Numbered from the stretch's first letter, positions 52,718-62,963 are shown. The stretch: DNA of 64,000 nucleotides from Methanosarcina sp. UBA289 (GCA_002496565.1 DAKJ01000024.1:1-64000), one strand, 5' to 3'. The notes: generated by a model not told the origin, from the sequence alone. Made by a program: numbers and translations.

Positions 52718-53479
52718 CTCCTTTTAATCTGCATCTAATATACTTTAAATTATATATTAATATGTTTGACTTTGCAGTCAGATCACCAAAGAATTCGTTT
52801 TTGAATGCCACCCACAGGGTAAAAGAAGTAGTGATCTGTTGTCAGGTAAAAGCCTGAAATGTCTTGTTTTCACGAGCCCTTTTGCAAGTTTTTTCCGAGT
52901 CCCTGAAATATATAAGAAAACTATCCTTTTTTGTGTAAGAGCCCACAGTTTTTACATTTACATCTATTAATATGAACTTTTGAATATTTAACTGAATGCT
53001 GTTAGCACAATAAAGAAAAACTTATATATTTCTCAAATCTACACTGTATTAATTTATTTATAAACAGGGGTTGCCTAAGTAAACCTAACGGGTTCATGAT
53101 TAAAAAACTGAAAATTTTCTGAAAGTTTATTGCACAGGATGCATATGACAAGATGATTGCTTTTTTGACAGGACATTGAAAAATTAGGCCTTGTAAGGAT
53201 ATTTAGCTCTTCAACCCGGTAAGTTGAGAGGATATTATTTTCTAATTAGTCCGTTTTCTTTTTAATATAAAGATAGAGTTTTTAAAAATGGTATTACTTT
53301 TACCCGAGAGCCTGGGGATTTGTTTTTAACGTTTACTTTTATTTTTTATCATTTTCTGAAGTAAATACAACTTTGCAACTCCCGAACACGTTTTTTAAAA
53401 AGAAGAAATATATCCTTAATTCTCTATATTATTAATTATAAAAGTCAAACACAAAATCTCCCCTCAGGAATACAGTATC
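52718..53479. promoter_or_regulatory. Divergent upstream region of methyltransferase and hydrolase genes
   Basis: 762 bases. TATTAATATG and TTAAATTATATATTAATATG near 52742-52761 suit a promoter for the minus-strand operon, and ATTATTAATTATAAAAG near 53425 suits the plus gene. The long leader between has no coding frame, RNA gene or strong hairpin that I could find. Long leaders are common for methanogenic methyltransferase genes. Confidence 0.45.
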
Positions 53480-54535
53480 ATGGTAAATGTAATTTCCCAC
53501 CTCGGAGTAGGTTTTCTCATTGCTCTGGCTTTAGGCTTGAAAGAAAACAAACTGAGAGTTGTGGCCTTATTATCCACACTACCTGATCTGGATTATGTCC
53601 TGTACTCAACATTTATCTATGCCAATGACAGCCTGAGCCCTGAGGTAAGAAACCAGCTTTTTTACCTGATCGGACACAGAGAGTTTATGCATTCTATTCT
53701 TTTCATTTTTCTGATTACTTTTATTCTCTGGTTTAAGACTAAAGATTGGCTTTTTACGGTTGGAGGGTTCCAATCCCTCTTCTTTCATTCGTACCTGGAT
53801 TATGTTACAAGCTGGAAAATGCGTCCCTTCTACCCGTTCAGTACAGATGCTTCCATTATGAGTGCGGCTTATTTCTTTGACCCTTTGCTAAATCTGCTTC
53901 CTCTCTTGCCTCCCTTCATTGTGATTATAGTAAATTTGAGTCATAGAGGAAAGATAAACGGAAAAATAAAGGGCTTTTGCACTTACATATCAAACATTGA
54001 CGATAAGCTCTATGCCTCGCTTATTCTTTTGTTACTTGTCTGGCTTACCTTCATACCGGTCTCAAAAGCTTTCCTGATCAAGCAGATTTCTTGGACCGAA
54101 GAAGCTGAAATAAGCTATCAAAATACCTATCCAGAATCTATGAATAAATTCCTGACGGCGTACTCTTATAATTCCACTCATTATAAAGTCCTAGAAATAA
54201 GTTATCTTTCAGGAATAGAGAAAAGTTCGTATGTTGAAAAAGTTTCTGTAAAAGGAAATGTCTCTGATGATGCTGCTTATGTTAAAAGAGCAGAAAACTT
54301 ATACAGGGCAGGTGTTCCTCAGGAAATTGATTATCCGGTCTACGTGGTTTCCGAAACGAACGATTCTGTAACTGTTATTCTCAGTGATGCCAGAAATCCT
54401 TACATTAGAGAACTGGCTTATTTTAAATCATTTTATAGGTTCGTTTTTGACAGGAAAAACGGAGAGGAATATGAAGTTTATGCAAGTATGCACGGAGGAC
54501 AGGAGGAGAGATTAGGCAGAAACTGGTTTGGATGA
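53480..54535 (+). CDS. DUF457-type membrane metal-dependent hydrolase, paralogue 1
   Basis: 351 residues. The N-terminal part has the family metal-binding pattern: SHLGVGF (His near 7), LPDLDY (Asp near 36-38), HREFMHS (about 65-71) and HSYLDYVTS (about 102-110). About five membrane helices occupy the first 205 residues; a soluble C-terminal part follows, rich in Ser, Tyr and Glu. It is closely similar to 55804-56856 in length and order of motifs. Members are linked with membrane lipid or DNA-damage related functions, but none is proved. Confidence 0.8.
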   Translation: MVNVISHLGVGFLIALALGLKENKLRVVALLSTLPDLDYVLYSTFIYANDSLSPEVRNQLFYLIGHREFMHSILFIFLITFILWFKTKDWLFTVGGFQSLFFHSYLDYVTSWKMRPFYPFSTDASIMSAAYFFDPLLNLLPLLPPFIVIIVNLSHRGKINGKIKGFCTYISNIDDKLYASLILLLLVWLTFIPVSKAFLIKQISWTEEAEISYQNTYPESMNKFLTAYSYNSTHYKVLEISYLSGIEKSSYVEKVSVKGNVSDDAAYVKRAENLYRAGVPQEIDYPVYVVSETNDSVTVILSDARNPYIRELAYFKSFYRFVFDRKNGEEYEVYASMHGGQEERLGRNWFG

Positions 54536-54676
54536 TCTTACTTTGATTGGCTTTCGAGATCAATTGATTTTATTTTGATAAGACGAAGCTCAATTCAATA
54601 AAAATGAGTTAAGTCCAACAAAAAAATTTTCCGAAATTTCCTACATATCCTTAAACTGTCCCTAATAAATAGTTGT

Positions 54677-54724
54677 TAGTCCGATTACTTATTTTTCCAT
54701 AGCTGGTAAACTGTAATCGGACTA
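54677..54724. terminator. Hairpin between convergent hydrolase and sod genes
   Basis: TAGTCCGATTAC (54677-54688) and GTAATCGGACTA (54713-54724) form a perfect 12-base stem with a 24-base loop, between two convergent genes; likely a two-way terminator. Confidence 0.65.
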
Positions 54725-54754
54725 GCGTGAAACCTTTAAAAAATGACTTTCTGG

Positions 54755-55366
54755 TTATTTCTGGATTTTCTTGAAATATTTGTCGATTTCTTCCCAGTTA
54801 ATTATATTCCAGAATCCTCCTATGAACTTACCCCTATCGTTCTTGTAATCAATATAATAAGCATGCTCCCATACATCAAGAGCCATAAGTATCGGGTAAT
54901 CCGGAACTATATTCACATTGTGCTTTTCTATCTGCATGATCATAAGTCTCTTTGTATCATTACAGAAAGTTAAGGCTGCCCAGCCGGAACCTTCAACACT
55001 GGATGCGACCTGGGTAAACTCCTTCTTAAATCTCTCAAAACTTCCAAAGTTATCTTTAATCATCTCAGACAGTTCACCCACAGCTTCTTTGCTTGCATTG
55101 CTTTCAGGAGTCATCTCCCACCAGAAATAGTCATGAAGGACATGCCCACCAAGGTTAAAAGTCAGAGCTTTTGCACTGGCCTTATAATCGAAGTCAGTCC
55201 CTTCTTTCCTCGCCTTGTCCATCATCTCTATAAGTGAGTTTGCATTGGTCACATAAGCCTGATGATGCTTGTCGTGGTGAATGCGTAGCTGTTCTTCGGA
55301 AATGTAAGGTTCAAGGTCTGAATAGCCATATTTCAAATCCGGTAGTTTGTATAACCCTTTAGCCAT
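54755..55366 (-). CDS. sod: Superoxide dismutase (Fe/Mn type)
   Basis: 203 residues, normal for the family. Metal ligands are His30 (RIHHDKHH), the second His of GGHVLHDYFW, and Asp and His of DVWEHAYY. It turns superoxide into oxygen and peroxide in the cytoplasm, protecting an anaerobe with many iron-sulfur enzymes. It lies on the minus strand between two DUF457-type paralogues on the plus strand. GGGGAAAAC precedes the ATG. Confidence 0.96.
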   Translation of the reverse strand: MAKGLYKLPDLKYGYSDLEPYISEEQLRIHHDKHHQAYVTNANSLIEMMDKARKEGTDFDYKASAKALTFNLGGHVLHDYFWWEMTPESNASKEAVGELSEMIKDNFGSFERFKKEFTQVASSVEGSGWAALTFCNDTKRLMIMQIEKHNVNIVPDYPILMALDVWEHAYYIDYKNDRGKFIGGFWNIINWEEIDKYFKKIQK

Positions 55367-55803
55367 GTTGTTTTCCCCTATTCCTGGTTGCTGGTTTTGC
55401 CAAATTTGTTTGAAACTTGCCCCCGTTATTTGCTTGGCCGTTATTTACTCAACATAGAGTTCATGTATCGGACTCAAGATTTAAGCTTCGGTTCAAGAAA
55501 ATTCAATTACAAATTCTGCTAACCAGTTTCCCCTTAACAATATTAACAGAAATTTGTCACTTATATGATCCTGCCTGGCGATTTTAAGGTGAATCTAAAG
55601 TGACTCTGTTGTTTTATCTTTTCAATTACATATTAGATTGCCATATGGCAATTCTAAATGCAGAATATAGTTATACACCCCATCTATTTAAAGGTAAAAG
55701 ATGCAAACTATAATAAATTTTGCAAAAATTCGTTCAGGTTATTCGTCAGAAGATTTGCGTTTCATCAAAAATAAAAATAAAAGGTTATTCAGGGATAAAG
55801 CAA
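55367..55803. promoter_or_regulatory. Divergent promoter region of sod and hydrolase 2
   Basis: 437 bases. TATTTAAAGG (55684-55693) is a TATA-like box for the plus gene. The frame of the next gene is open back to 55720, but that part (MQKFVQVIRQKI) does not match its paralogue. No other gene or hairpin was seen. Confidence 0.45.
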
Positions 55804-56856
55804 ATGGTAAATTCACTTTCTCACTTGGGAATCGGTCTTCTGATTGCGCTGACTTTAGGCTTTAGGGGAAAAAAGCGAAACACTCTGGGATTTCTAGCAA
55901 TCCTTCCTGACCTGGATTTTATCCCATACATCCTGTTTGCTCTCGTCAGCGGCAGCGTAAGCCATGAGGCTAGAAATCAGCTTTTTTATCTGCTTGGCCA
56001 CAGGGAATTCATGCACTCGATCCTTTTCGTTCTGCTTGTCACGCTTTTTATCTGGCTTAAAACCAAAGACCTCCTGTTTACAGCAGCCGGATTTACAGCT
56101 ATTTTTTCTCATGTCTACCTTGACTATGTGACAAGCTGGAAAATGCGTCCCCTTTATCCTTTCAGCACAGAAACATCCACTCTCGGAGCCGTTTATTTCT
56201 TCGATCCTCTGGCAAATATTCTTCCTTTGCTGCCTGTTTTCGTTTTACTTGTAGCCTATATGAAAAGCCATGGTAAATGGAATGGAAAATTCAATAATTT
56301 CTGTTCTTTTGTCACGAATAACCGGAGCAAACTCTATCCTGCCCTTTTAATTGTGCTTGTGGTCTGGCTTGCAGTCCTGCCGGTGGCTAAAATATTTCTT
56401 GTGAATTATATTTCCGGCGCTGAAGGCGCAAAAATCAGCTATCAGGATACATATCCCTCGTCCTTCGGGAAGTTTCTTGCTGCTTATCCTTATAATTCTA
56501 CCTATTACAAGATTATGGAAGTGAGCTACTGGTCTGGAATCGAAAAAAGTGATTATATCGAAAAAACCAACGTGACCGGCGCCGCTCCCAATGCCTCCGC
56601 ATATGTTGAAAGAGCCAGAAAACTTTACAGCACAGCCCTTCCTCAGGAAATCGATTATCCTGTCTACAGCGTTTCGGAAGAAAATGGCTCGGTAACTGTT
56701 ACGCTGAGCGATGCGAGAGATAAGTATGTTAAATATTGGGCTTATTTCAAAACGGTTTATAGGTTCATTTTTGATACGAAGAGCGGGAAGTATGCGGCTT
56801 ATGCGAGTGAGCAGGGGAGAAGGGAAGGGAGGTTGGAAGATAACTGGTTTGAGTAA
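55804..56856 (+). CDS. DUF457-type membrane metal-dependent hydrolase, paralogue 2
   Basis: 350 residues from ATG 55804, chosen because it aligns with the start of paralogue 1 (MVNSLSHLGIG against MVNVISHLGVG). The same metal pattern is present: SHLGIG, LPDLDF, HREFMHS and HVYLDYVTS. The C-terminal soluble domain is also shared (ISYQDTYPSSFGKFLAAYPY against the same region of paralogue 1). The pair suggests an old duplication around sod. Function unproved. Confidence 0.8.
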   Translation: MVNSLSHLGIGLLIALTLGFRGKKRNTLGFLAILPDLDFIPYILFALVSGSVSHEARNQLFYLLGHREFMHSILFVLLVTLFIWLKTKDLLFTAAGFTAIFSHVYLDYVTSWKMRPLYPFSTETSTLGAVYFFDPLANILPLLPVFVLLVAYMKSHGKWNGKFNNFCSFVTNNRSKLYPALLIVLVVWLAVLPVAKIFLVNYISGAEGAKISYQDTYPSSFGKFLAAYPYNSTYYKIMEVSYWSGIEKSDYIEKTNVTGAAPNASAYVERARKLYSTALPQEIDYPVYSVSEENGSVTVTLSDARDKYVKYWAYFKTVYRFIFDTKSGKYAAYASEQGRREGRLEDNWFE

Positions 56857-57025
56857 ATTTTGGATTATTTTAAAATTAGTTTAAAAATCAGTTTAGTTTG
56901 ATTTCGTCACATCTTCCAAAAATTTATTATTCATTTTCACTTTTTGATAACAAATCGAAATCAAGATGATGAATGTAACAATTTATTTATTTTTAACAAG
57001 TGTGTAGTATCAAGGAGATGATGCT

Positions 57026-58813
57026 TTGGAGGATATAATCTTAGATAAAAGTGATTTTAATAAATCTAACTGGCAGGAAGTTATTTCAAGTTGTGATAAA
57101 AAAGAATGCTTGCAATATAGCACAATATTCTTTAATCGAGCAAAAGAAGCGGAATCAAATGGTGACTCAAAAAATAAAACAATATTCCAGATCTTAGGAC
57201 TCATTACTTCTCCAATTTTGAGGGAAAGCAAGGAAAAACCATTCGTCTTAGAAGAAAATTTTGATAATATCAAAGATCTATATCTTGGAATTCTAGTAGA
57301 TCTTACTCCCGACATTTTTGACGCAGAAATGAGAGCAAGGATCTCAGATCTACTTTGGATAAAAAAGAAGGATTACAAATGCGCACTCAATGCAATTGAT
57401 TCTTATATAGAGTCATCGAAGATATTGGAAGATCCTGAAAGCTGGACATCATCTTTTTATCGAATTAGGAGAGCAGTTGATTTAGCTGCATCGCTTGGGA
57501 AGAAATCAGAGAAGTTTGAAACTACTATTAAATATATGGAGGCTATTCTTGAGACTTATAATGGTGAAGACCCAAAATTCCTATCTATAAAGATAATGGA
57601 ACTGCTTCAAGAATATAAGAAGGGAGATACTGAAAAGTACTCATTGCTTTCAGAAAAAATAGCTTTAAAAGCAGAAAATTATCACGACTGGTGGAAAGCC
57701 GAACATGCATGGAAAACAAAAGCAAAATGGCATAGACTTGCTGGAGAAATTGATCAAGAAAGGGAAGCCTTAATACGTAGGGTAGAAACCTACGTAAAAA
57801 ACGCAGAAGATGACGTAAACAAAAATCCTCCTGATTACATTAACGCCTGTGGACGTATTGAAAATGCGATTCAAGAATATAGGAAAATAGGAAACGAAGA
57901 AAAACGCATTGAGAATTTGCACAAACTTCTTCTTGAATATCAGCCTAAGTCTACATTACAAATGTTCCCAATTCCATTGGAGATATCCATTCCTGAAGAA
58001 CAAATTAAGAAGGCAAAGGAATTTGTCAGGGGAAAAACACTCCAAGATGCAATTTTTACACTTTCATCAATAACACATCCACCTGAAATCTCCAAACTTA
58101 AGGAAGATGTTGAGAAAACAACAATCGAATACCCAATGGCTAATCTTTTTTATAACAAATTAGTAAACGAGGAAGGAAAACAAATAGGTAGTGGTGGATC
58201 AATTCTTTCAAGTAACCCACATGAAAGAGAGGTAGCCACTAACAACAATATGTTCAAGCATGCAAAAATTCATCATCAATTTATATACTTGGGTATAATT
58301 GAACCTGCGAAACAGCAAATAATACAAGATCACGATTTAATCACAACCCAAGACTTGTTCCCACTTGTTTTTAACAATCCATTCGTTCCTGTAGGAAGAG
58401 AATTTATATATGCTTCTGGTCTTTTTGCCGGATTAAATGGAGATTTCTTAACAAGTATACATTTACTTATTCCCCAACTGGAGAATTCCATTAGATACAT
58501 TCTTACCAATAATGGGATAATTGTATCAGGTTTGGATCAAAATGGAACTCAAAACGAGTACGATCTTAATATCACTTTAAAAATGAAAGAACTGAACGAA
58601 ATAATGCCTGAAGACATTGTCTTTGATTTAAGAGGTTTACTAATTGAACGTTATGGCTCAAACTTGAGAAATAGAATGGCACACGGGCTTATTGATTATA
58701 ATGAGTATAAATTTTCTCTTGAGATTAGATACCTCTGGTGGCTTACATTGAGTCTATGTTATCTCTGGAAAGTAGCTTCCAGATGTTCAAGTGAAAAAGA
58801 AGCCGAGCAATAA
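57026..58813 (+). CDS. DUF4209/HEPN-like protein, unknown function
   Basis: 595 residues. The N-terminal 1-330 is helical with no known motif. The C-terminal part ends with LRNRMAHGLIDYNEY, whose RNxxAH core fits the R-x4-H motif of HEPN domains and of DUF4209 proteins; before it lies a GREFIYASGLFAGLNGDFL segment typical of DUF4209. HEPN domains often act as RNases in defence or stress. The start may be TTG 57026 after GGAGATGATGC. It stands alone between the hydrolase and a protease inhibitor gene. The AT-rich codon use differs from the housekeeping genes, which suggests transfer. Defence function is inference. Confidence 0.65.
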   Translation: MEDIILDKSDFNKSNWQEVISSCDKKECLQYSTIFFNRAKEAESNGDSKNKTIFQILGLITSPILRESKEKPFVLEENFDNIKDLYLGILVDLTPDIFDAEMRARISDLLWIKKKDYKCALNAIDSYIESSKILEDPESWTSSFYRIRRAVDLAASLGKKSEKFETTIKYMEAILETYNGEDPKFLSIKIMELLQEYKKGDTEKYSLLSEKIALKAENYHDWWKAEHAWKTKAKWHRLAGEIDQEREALIRRVETYVKNAEDDVNKNPPDYINACGRIENAIQEYRKIGNEEKRIENLHKLLLEYQPKSTLQMFPIPLEISIPEEQIKKAKEFVRGKTLQDAIFTLSSITHPPEISKLKEDVEKTTIEYPMANLFYNKLVNEEGKQIGSGGSILSSNPHEREVATNNNMFKHAKIHHQFIYLGIIEPAKQQIIQDHDLITTQDLFPLVFNNPFVPVGREFIYASGLFAGLNGDFLTSIHLLIPQLENSIRYILTNNGIIVSGLDQNGTQNEYDLNITLKMKELNEIMPEDIVFDLRGLLIERYGSNLRNRMAHGLIDYNEYKFSLEIRYLWWLTLSLCYLWKVASRCSSEKEAEQ

Positions 58814-59200
58814 GGCAAAAATAGAAACTGATTTCTAAAACTCTATTTTTATTTACTTATTTTCCATAAATATATAGCAACGTAATCACGCAAGGAGAAA
58901 AGAAGGAGAAAACCTGATGACTACTATTCATTAGGAAAGTCTCATAAATAATTTTTTCCGGTCTTCGCCGCCTGCTTCGCAGTCATATGGTACCCTGTTT
59001 TAAGATTCATCGAAACTCAAACTGTCCCTGAATTCAGAAATGCTTCAAAATTGTGCTTACAGGCGTGGTTCACTAAAAAAGTCGATTCAAAAATTCTCAA
59101 AAAAAGGTTGAAGAGTAGTAACTGACTGAAATTTAGCGTAAAACAGAATGAATAGTCATGTCAAAAAAAGGAAAGAGAAATGGCAAATAAAGCCATTTCA
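58814..59200. other. Spacer, nothing recognised
   Basis: 387 bases between the DUF4209-like and inhibitor genes. No coding frame with a start, no hairpin of note. The stretch CTTCGCCGCCTGCTTCGCAG near 58963 stands out from the AT-rich surroundings and may be a repeat seen elsewhere in the genome. Confidence 0.4.
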
Positions 59201-59515
59201 TCACTCTACTATGACAAACCTTTGTTGCATAGGAGTAGGTTCCAGTATTTCCGGAGGGTGAGAGAATCTCACACTATGGAAAATAATCTTGCCGTCACCT
59301 TTCTTAACTGCAAGGAACTTGAACTTGCTAGTTCCCCCGCTTCCTGGTCTGATAGGCTCATCGGGTACATACGTTGACTCTACAAAATAAACGCAATGTG
59401 GCATTTCTGACAGTAAGCAGTTGTAGCCGGTCGAAGCAGGATTAGACGGTATTGATATTTCGAATATGTCTCCAATTTTTGCATTTATAGGTGGCAATAA
59501 CTCTAATTTTTGCAT
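59201..59515 (-). CDS. Chagasin-like cysteine protease inhibitor (I42)
   Basis: 104 residues, the normal size of chagasin-family inhibitors. The three loop motifs are in place: NPASTGYNC (for NPTTGY), PGSGGTSKFKF (for GxGG) and RFSHPPE (for RPW/F). These loops block papain-type cysteine proteases. No clear signal peptide was seen, so it may be cytoplasmic. Good ATG preceded by GGGGGTAT. Isolated gene, with the DUF4209-like gene converging on it. The third loop is altered (no Trp), so inhibition is not certain. Confidence 0.75.
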   Translation of the reverse strand: MQKLELLPPINAKIGDIFEISIPSNPASTGYNCLLSEMPHCVYFVESTYVPDEPIRPGSGGTSKFKFLAVKKGDGKIIFHSVRFSHPPEILEPTPMQQRFVIVE

Positions 59516-60134
59516 TCTTTTATACCCCCTTTATGTTAACTCTCTCACCATTATTTTCGAAATCGTTGTTTATATAAACACTTTGGACAATTTATCTGAG
59601 TGATTGAGTTATTAGTTAGAATGTCAGTCCAAGTATATACAACTTTCTAACATTATTCACTATGATTGTAAAATAATACACTTAATACTTTTTCTTAAAA
59701 ACATACTCAAGTTGTTATAGAAATTATAGTATAGAATCATCCAGGGTTTCTTTTTATTCATTTTTGAGCTCAGGTATTGTATAGCTCATTTTTAAGAAAA
59801 TTAGAACTCAAATCAGCCTAGAATTACAAAAAATCCATAACATTTATGAGCAATCAAAAGTCATTTCCACTTTCTAAACTTTACATCCTAATTTAACATT
59901 CATTACATACATTTATAAAATGTCAACCCGCACTTAATATATAAACTTTCAGATCATCTCACAAAATTCTGAAAATTCCTAATAAACATAACTACCGGTA
60001 TCAATTCTTCAAAAAATTGATTCAAAAAACTCGCTCAATAAATAAGCCCGCCGCCGGAGTCCAGCCCCCCAAAAAAATCTTTATTCCGGCAGCAGTTTGA
60101 GTGAAGAATTATCTTTCTTCACCCGATACATTAT
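59516..60134. other. AT-rich spacer between gyrA end and inhibitor gene
   Basis: 619 bases, mostly very AT-rich (59580-60030), with promoter-like sequence for the inhibitor gene. GCCCGCCGCCGG at about 60045 is the only GC-rich part and may belong to the 3' UTR of gyrA. No coding frame. Confidence 0.45.
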
Positions 60135-62963
60135 TCAGTCTTCTTCAAGTTCTTCGGCTTCATCGAATTCTTTGCTTTCCTCGGCTTTGTCGGGAGCTTC
60201 GAGGTCTTCGAAGTCGTCAAGATCTTCAAGTTCTTCGGCTTCGTCCTCTGGAACCTCGGCTTCTTCTGCTATTTCAGCGGCTCCAGTTGCTTCTTTTGCT
60301 TCTTTACCTTTAAAGGCTGTGAGTTTCAGGTCTTTTTCGGCTTTTCCGCTTTCGATCCTGGCTATACCTGCGACTTTGTCGCCGGGTTTCAGATTAATTA
60401 TTCTTACGCCCTGGGTGTTTCTTCCCTGGATCGAGATATCTTTAGCCGGGATACGGATAATTATACCCTCGGCACTCGTGAAAATAAGCTCGTCATCATC
60501 GGCTACGGATCGGACTCTCGAAACAGGGCCATTCCTCTCATTCGTAACGATTGTTATCACGCCTTTTCCGCCACGGCGGTGCGTGGGATACTGAGAATAC
60601 TCGGTTCTCTTGCCAAAGCCGTTTTCAGTCACGGTCAGGAGGGTTGTGGTCTCGTCAACAATATCCATACTGACAACTTCGTCGTCCGGGCCGTCAAGAG
60701 TCATACCACGGACCCCTCTTGCAGTTCGGCCCATAGGGCGGACATCTTCTTCAGAGAAGCGGATAGCTTTGCCTCTCTTTGAAACCATCAAAACTTCCTT
60801 TTTCCCGTCAGTAAGGAGGACTCTTACAAGCTCGTCGCCTTCATCAAGGGTGACTGCAATTATGCCGGATTTCCTCGGGTTCTTGAACTCCGATAGAGGA
60901 GTCTTCTTGATTGTACCTGCCCTTGTTGTCATAAGCAGGTAGTGATTTTCGTCAAACTCCTTGACCGGAATCATGGCACTGATCATTTCGCCTTCCTGAA
61001 GCTCCAGGAGATTTACTATGGCTTTGCCTCTGGATTGCCGGGAGCCTTCAGGGATCTCATAAACTTTCTGCCAGTACAGCCTGCCAAGATTCGTAAAGAA
61101 TAGGATATAATTGTGAGTTGAGGAAATGAAGAGATTTTCCACGAAGTCTTCATCCTTCATCTCCATGCCAATTATACCCCTACCACCACGGCGCTGCATG
61201 GTGTAAGTGCTGAGAGGAAGGCGCTTTATATAGCCTCCGTTTGTAATCGTGACAACGACATTCTCTTCGTGAATCAGATCTTCTTCCCTGACCTCAGCAG
61301 TAGCCGGCACAATTTTTGTCCTGCGGGTATCTCCATACTTTTCCTTGAGCTCCAGAAGTTCATTCCTGATTATCTCGTACTTGAGCTCATCGCTTTCAAG
61401 GATTTTCCTGAGTTCTCCTATCAGTTTTACAAGTCCTTCCAGCTCCTCAAGTACCTTCTGGGTCTCAAGTCCTGTTAGGCGCTGCAGGCGCATATCAAGG
61501 ATAGCTTTTGACTGGAGCTCGTCAAGGGCGAAATTTCCCATCAGGCCCTGCTTTGCTTCATCGGCATTTGCCGAGCCTTTTATTAGAGCGATTATTTCGT
61601 CTATGTTATCCAGAGCAATCCTGAGTCCTTCAAGGATATGGGCTCTTTCCTCGCTCTTCCTGAGGTCATAAAGCGTCCGCTTCTGGATAATTTCCATCCT
61701 GTATTCCAGGTAGATCTCAAGAAGTTCCTTCAGGTTCAGCTCTTTTGGCTTTCCGTCAACAAGAGCCAGATTGATTATCCCGAAAGTTGTCTCCATTTGC
61801 GTGTGCTTATAAAGCTGGTTTAAGACAACCTTTGGATTTGTGCCTCGAGAGAGCTCGACAACAACCCTGATTCCATCCCTGTCTGACTCGTCCCGAAGAT
61901 CGGAAATTCCGACAATTATCTTATCCCTGGCAAGCTGGGCAATGTTTTCAATCATTCGGGCTTTATTTACCTGATAGGGAAGCTCTGTTACGATTATCTG
62001 CTGCCTGTCTTTCTTTAACTCCTGGATTTCGGCAACTGCCCGGATCTTTACAGGACCCCTTCCGGTCATGTATGCTGATTTAATACCTGCAGTCCCGATA
62101 ATATGTGCACCTGTAGGGAAGTCAGGCCCTTTGATTACAGTCATGAGCTCGGGAATCGTAGCTGCAGGATTCTCGATAAGCATGAGGGTTCCGTCAATTA
62201 CCTCCCCTATATTATGGGTAGCCATGTTTGTTGCCATCCCGACTGCAATGCCTGTGGATCCATTAATAAGGAGATTCGGAAGTTTTGCAGGAAGAACCTC
62301 GGGCTCCTCCAGTGACCCGTCATAGTTTGGCATGAAGGGAACAGTTTCCTTCTCAATGTCTGCCAGCATCTCCTCTGCAATTCTGTCCATGCGGACTTCG
62401 GTATATCGCATGGCAGCAGCCGAGTCTCCATCAATCGACCCAAAGTTTCCCTGTCCGTCAATTAAAGGATAACGAAGTGAGAACGGCTGGACCATACGCA
62501 CAATACTGTCATAAACGGCAGTGTCTCCGTGCGGATGGTATTTACCAAGCACATCTCCCACAACACGGGCTGACTTCTTGTAGGCTTTGTCATGCGTAAT
62601 CCCTGCCTCTTTCATTGCAAAAAGGATTCTACGGTGAACCGGTTTTAAGCCATCCCGAGCATCGGGAAGTGCCCTTCCTATGATTACACTCATTGCATAG
62701 TTGATGTAAGAGCGTTTCATCTCATTTTCGAGAAGGATGGTAGTAATCCCTCTCCTTTCTGGCTCTGGACCTTCGTCCTCTGGCTCTTCTGAAGCAGGAT
62801 CGGATACATTTAATTCCAGTTTTTTGCTCGAATCTTCCTGTGTAAGGGCGGCTGAACCGTCCTTATTTTCCGTCTCTTCATCTTTCTCTTCGGGGATAAG
62901 GGTAGCCTGATAAGATTTTTTCAATTCATCTTCTGATTTCTTTTCGCCTTCATATTTTACCAT
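60135..62963 (-). CDS. gyrA: DNA gyrase subunit A
   Basis: 942 residues from ATG 62963, after GAGGTG; longer than the usual 800-880. The catalytic tyrosine lies in AAAMRYTEVRM. Other signatures are YAMSVIIGRALPDARDGLKP and the GyrA-box-like QRRGGRG in the C-terminal propeller. Extra length comes from an N-terminal extension of about 75 acidic and polar residues and an acidic C-terminal tail from about 895. With GyrB it adds negative supercoils using ATP. Gyrase in methanosarcinas is of bacterial origin. It starts a few bases after gyrB on the same strand, so the two are one operon. Confidence 0.96.
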   Translation of the reverse strand: MVKYEGEKKSEDELKKSYQATLIPEEKDEETENKDGSAALTQEDSSKKLELNVSDPASEEPEDEGPEPERRGITTILLENEMKRSYINYAMSVIIGRALPDARDGLKPVHRRILFAMKEAGITHDKAYKKSARVVGDVLGKYHPHGDTAVYDSIVRMVQPFSLRYPLIDGQGNFGSIDGDSAAAMRYTEVRMDRIAEEMLADIEKETVPFMPNYDGSLEEPEVLPAKLPNLLINGSTGIAVGMATNMATHNIGEVIDGTLMLIENPAATIPELMTVIKGPDFPTGAHIIGTAGIKSAYMTGRGPVKIRAVAEIQELKKDRQQIIVTELPYQVNKARMIENIAQLARDKIIVGISDLRDESDRDGIRVVVELSRGTNPKVVLNQLYKHTQMETTFGIINLALVDGKPKELNLKELLEIYLEYRMEIIQKRTLYDLRKSEERAHILEGLRIALDNIDEIIALIKGSANADEAKQGLMGNFALDELQSKAILDMRLQRLTGLETQKVLEELEGLVKLIGELRKILESDELKYEIIRNELLELKEKYGDTRRTKIVPATAEVREEDLIHEENVVVTITNGGYIKRLPLSTYTMQRRGGRGIIGMEMKDEDFVENLFISSTHNYILFFTNLGRLYWQKVYEIPEGSRQSRGKAIVNLLELQEGEMISAMIPVKEFDENHYLLMTTRAGTIKKTPLSEFKNPRKSGIIAVTLDEGDELVRVLLTDGKKEVLMVSKRGKAIRFSEEDVRPMGRTARGVRGMTLDGPDDEVVSMDIVDETTTLLTVTENGFGKRTEYSQYPTHRRGGKGVITIVTNERNGPVSRVRSVADDDELIFTSAEGIIIRIPAKDISIQGRNTQGVRIINLKPGDKVAGIARIESGKAEKDLKLTAFKGKEAKEATGAAEIAEEAEVPEDEAEELEDLDDFEDLEAPDKAEESKEFDEAEELEED

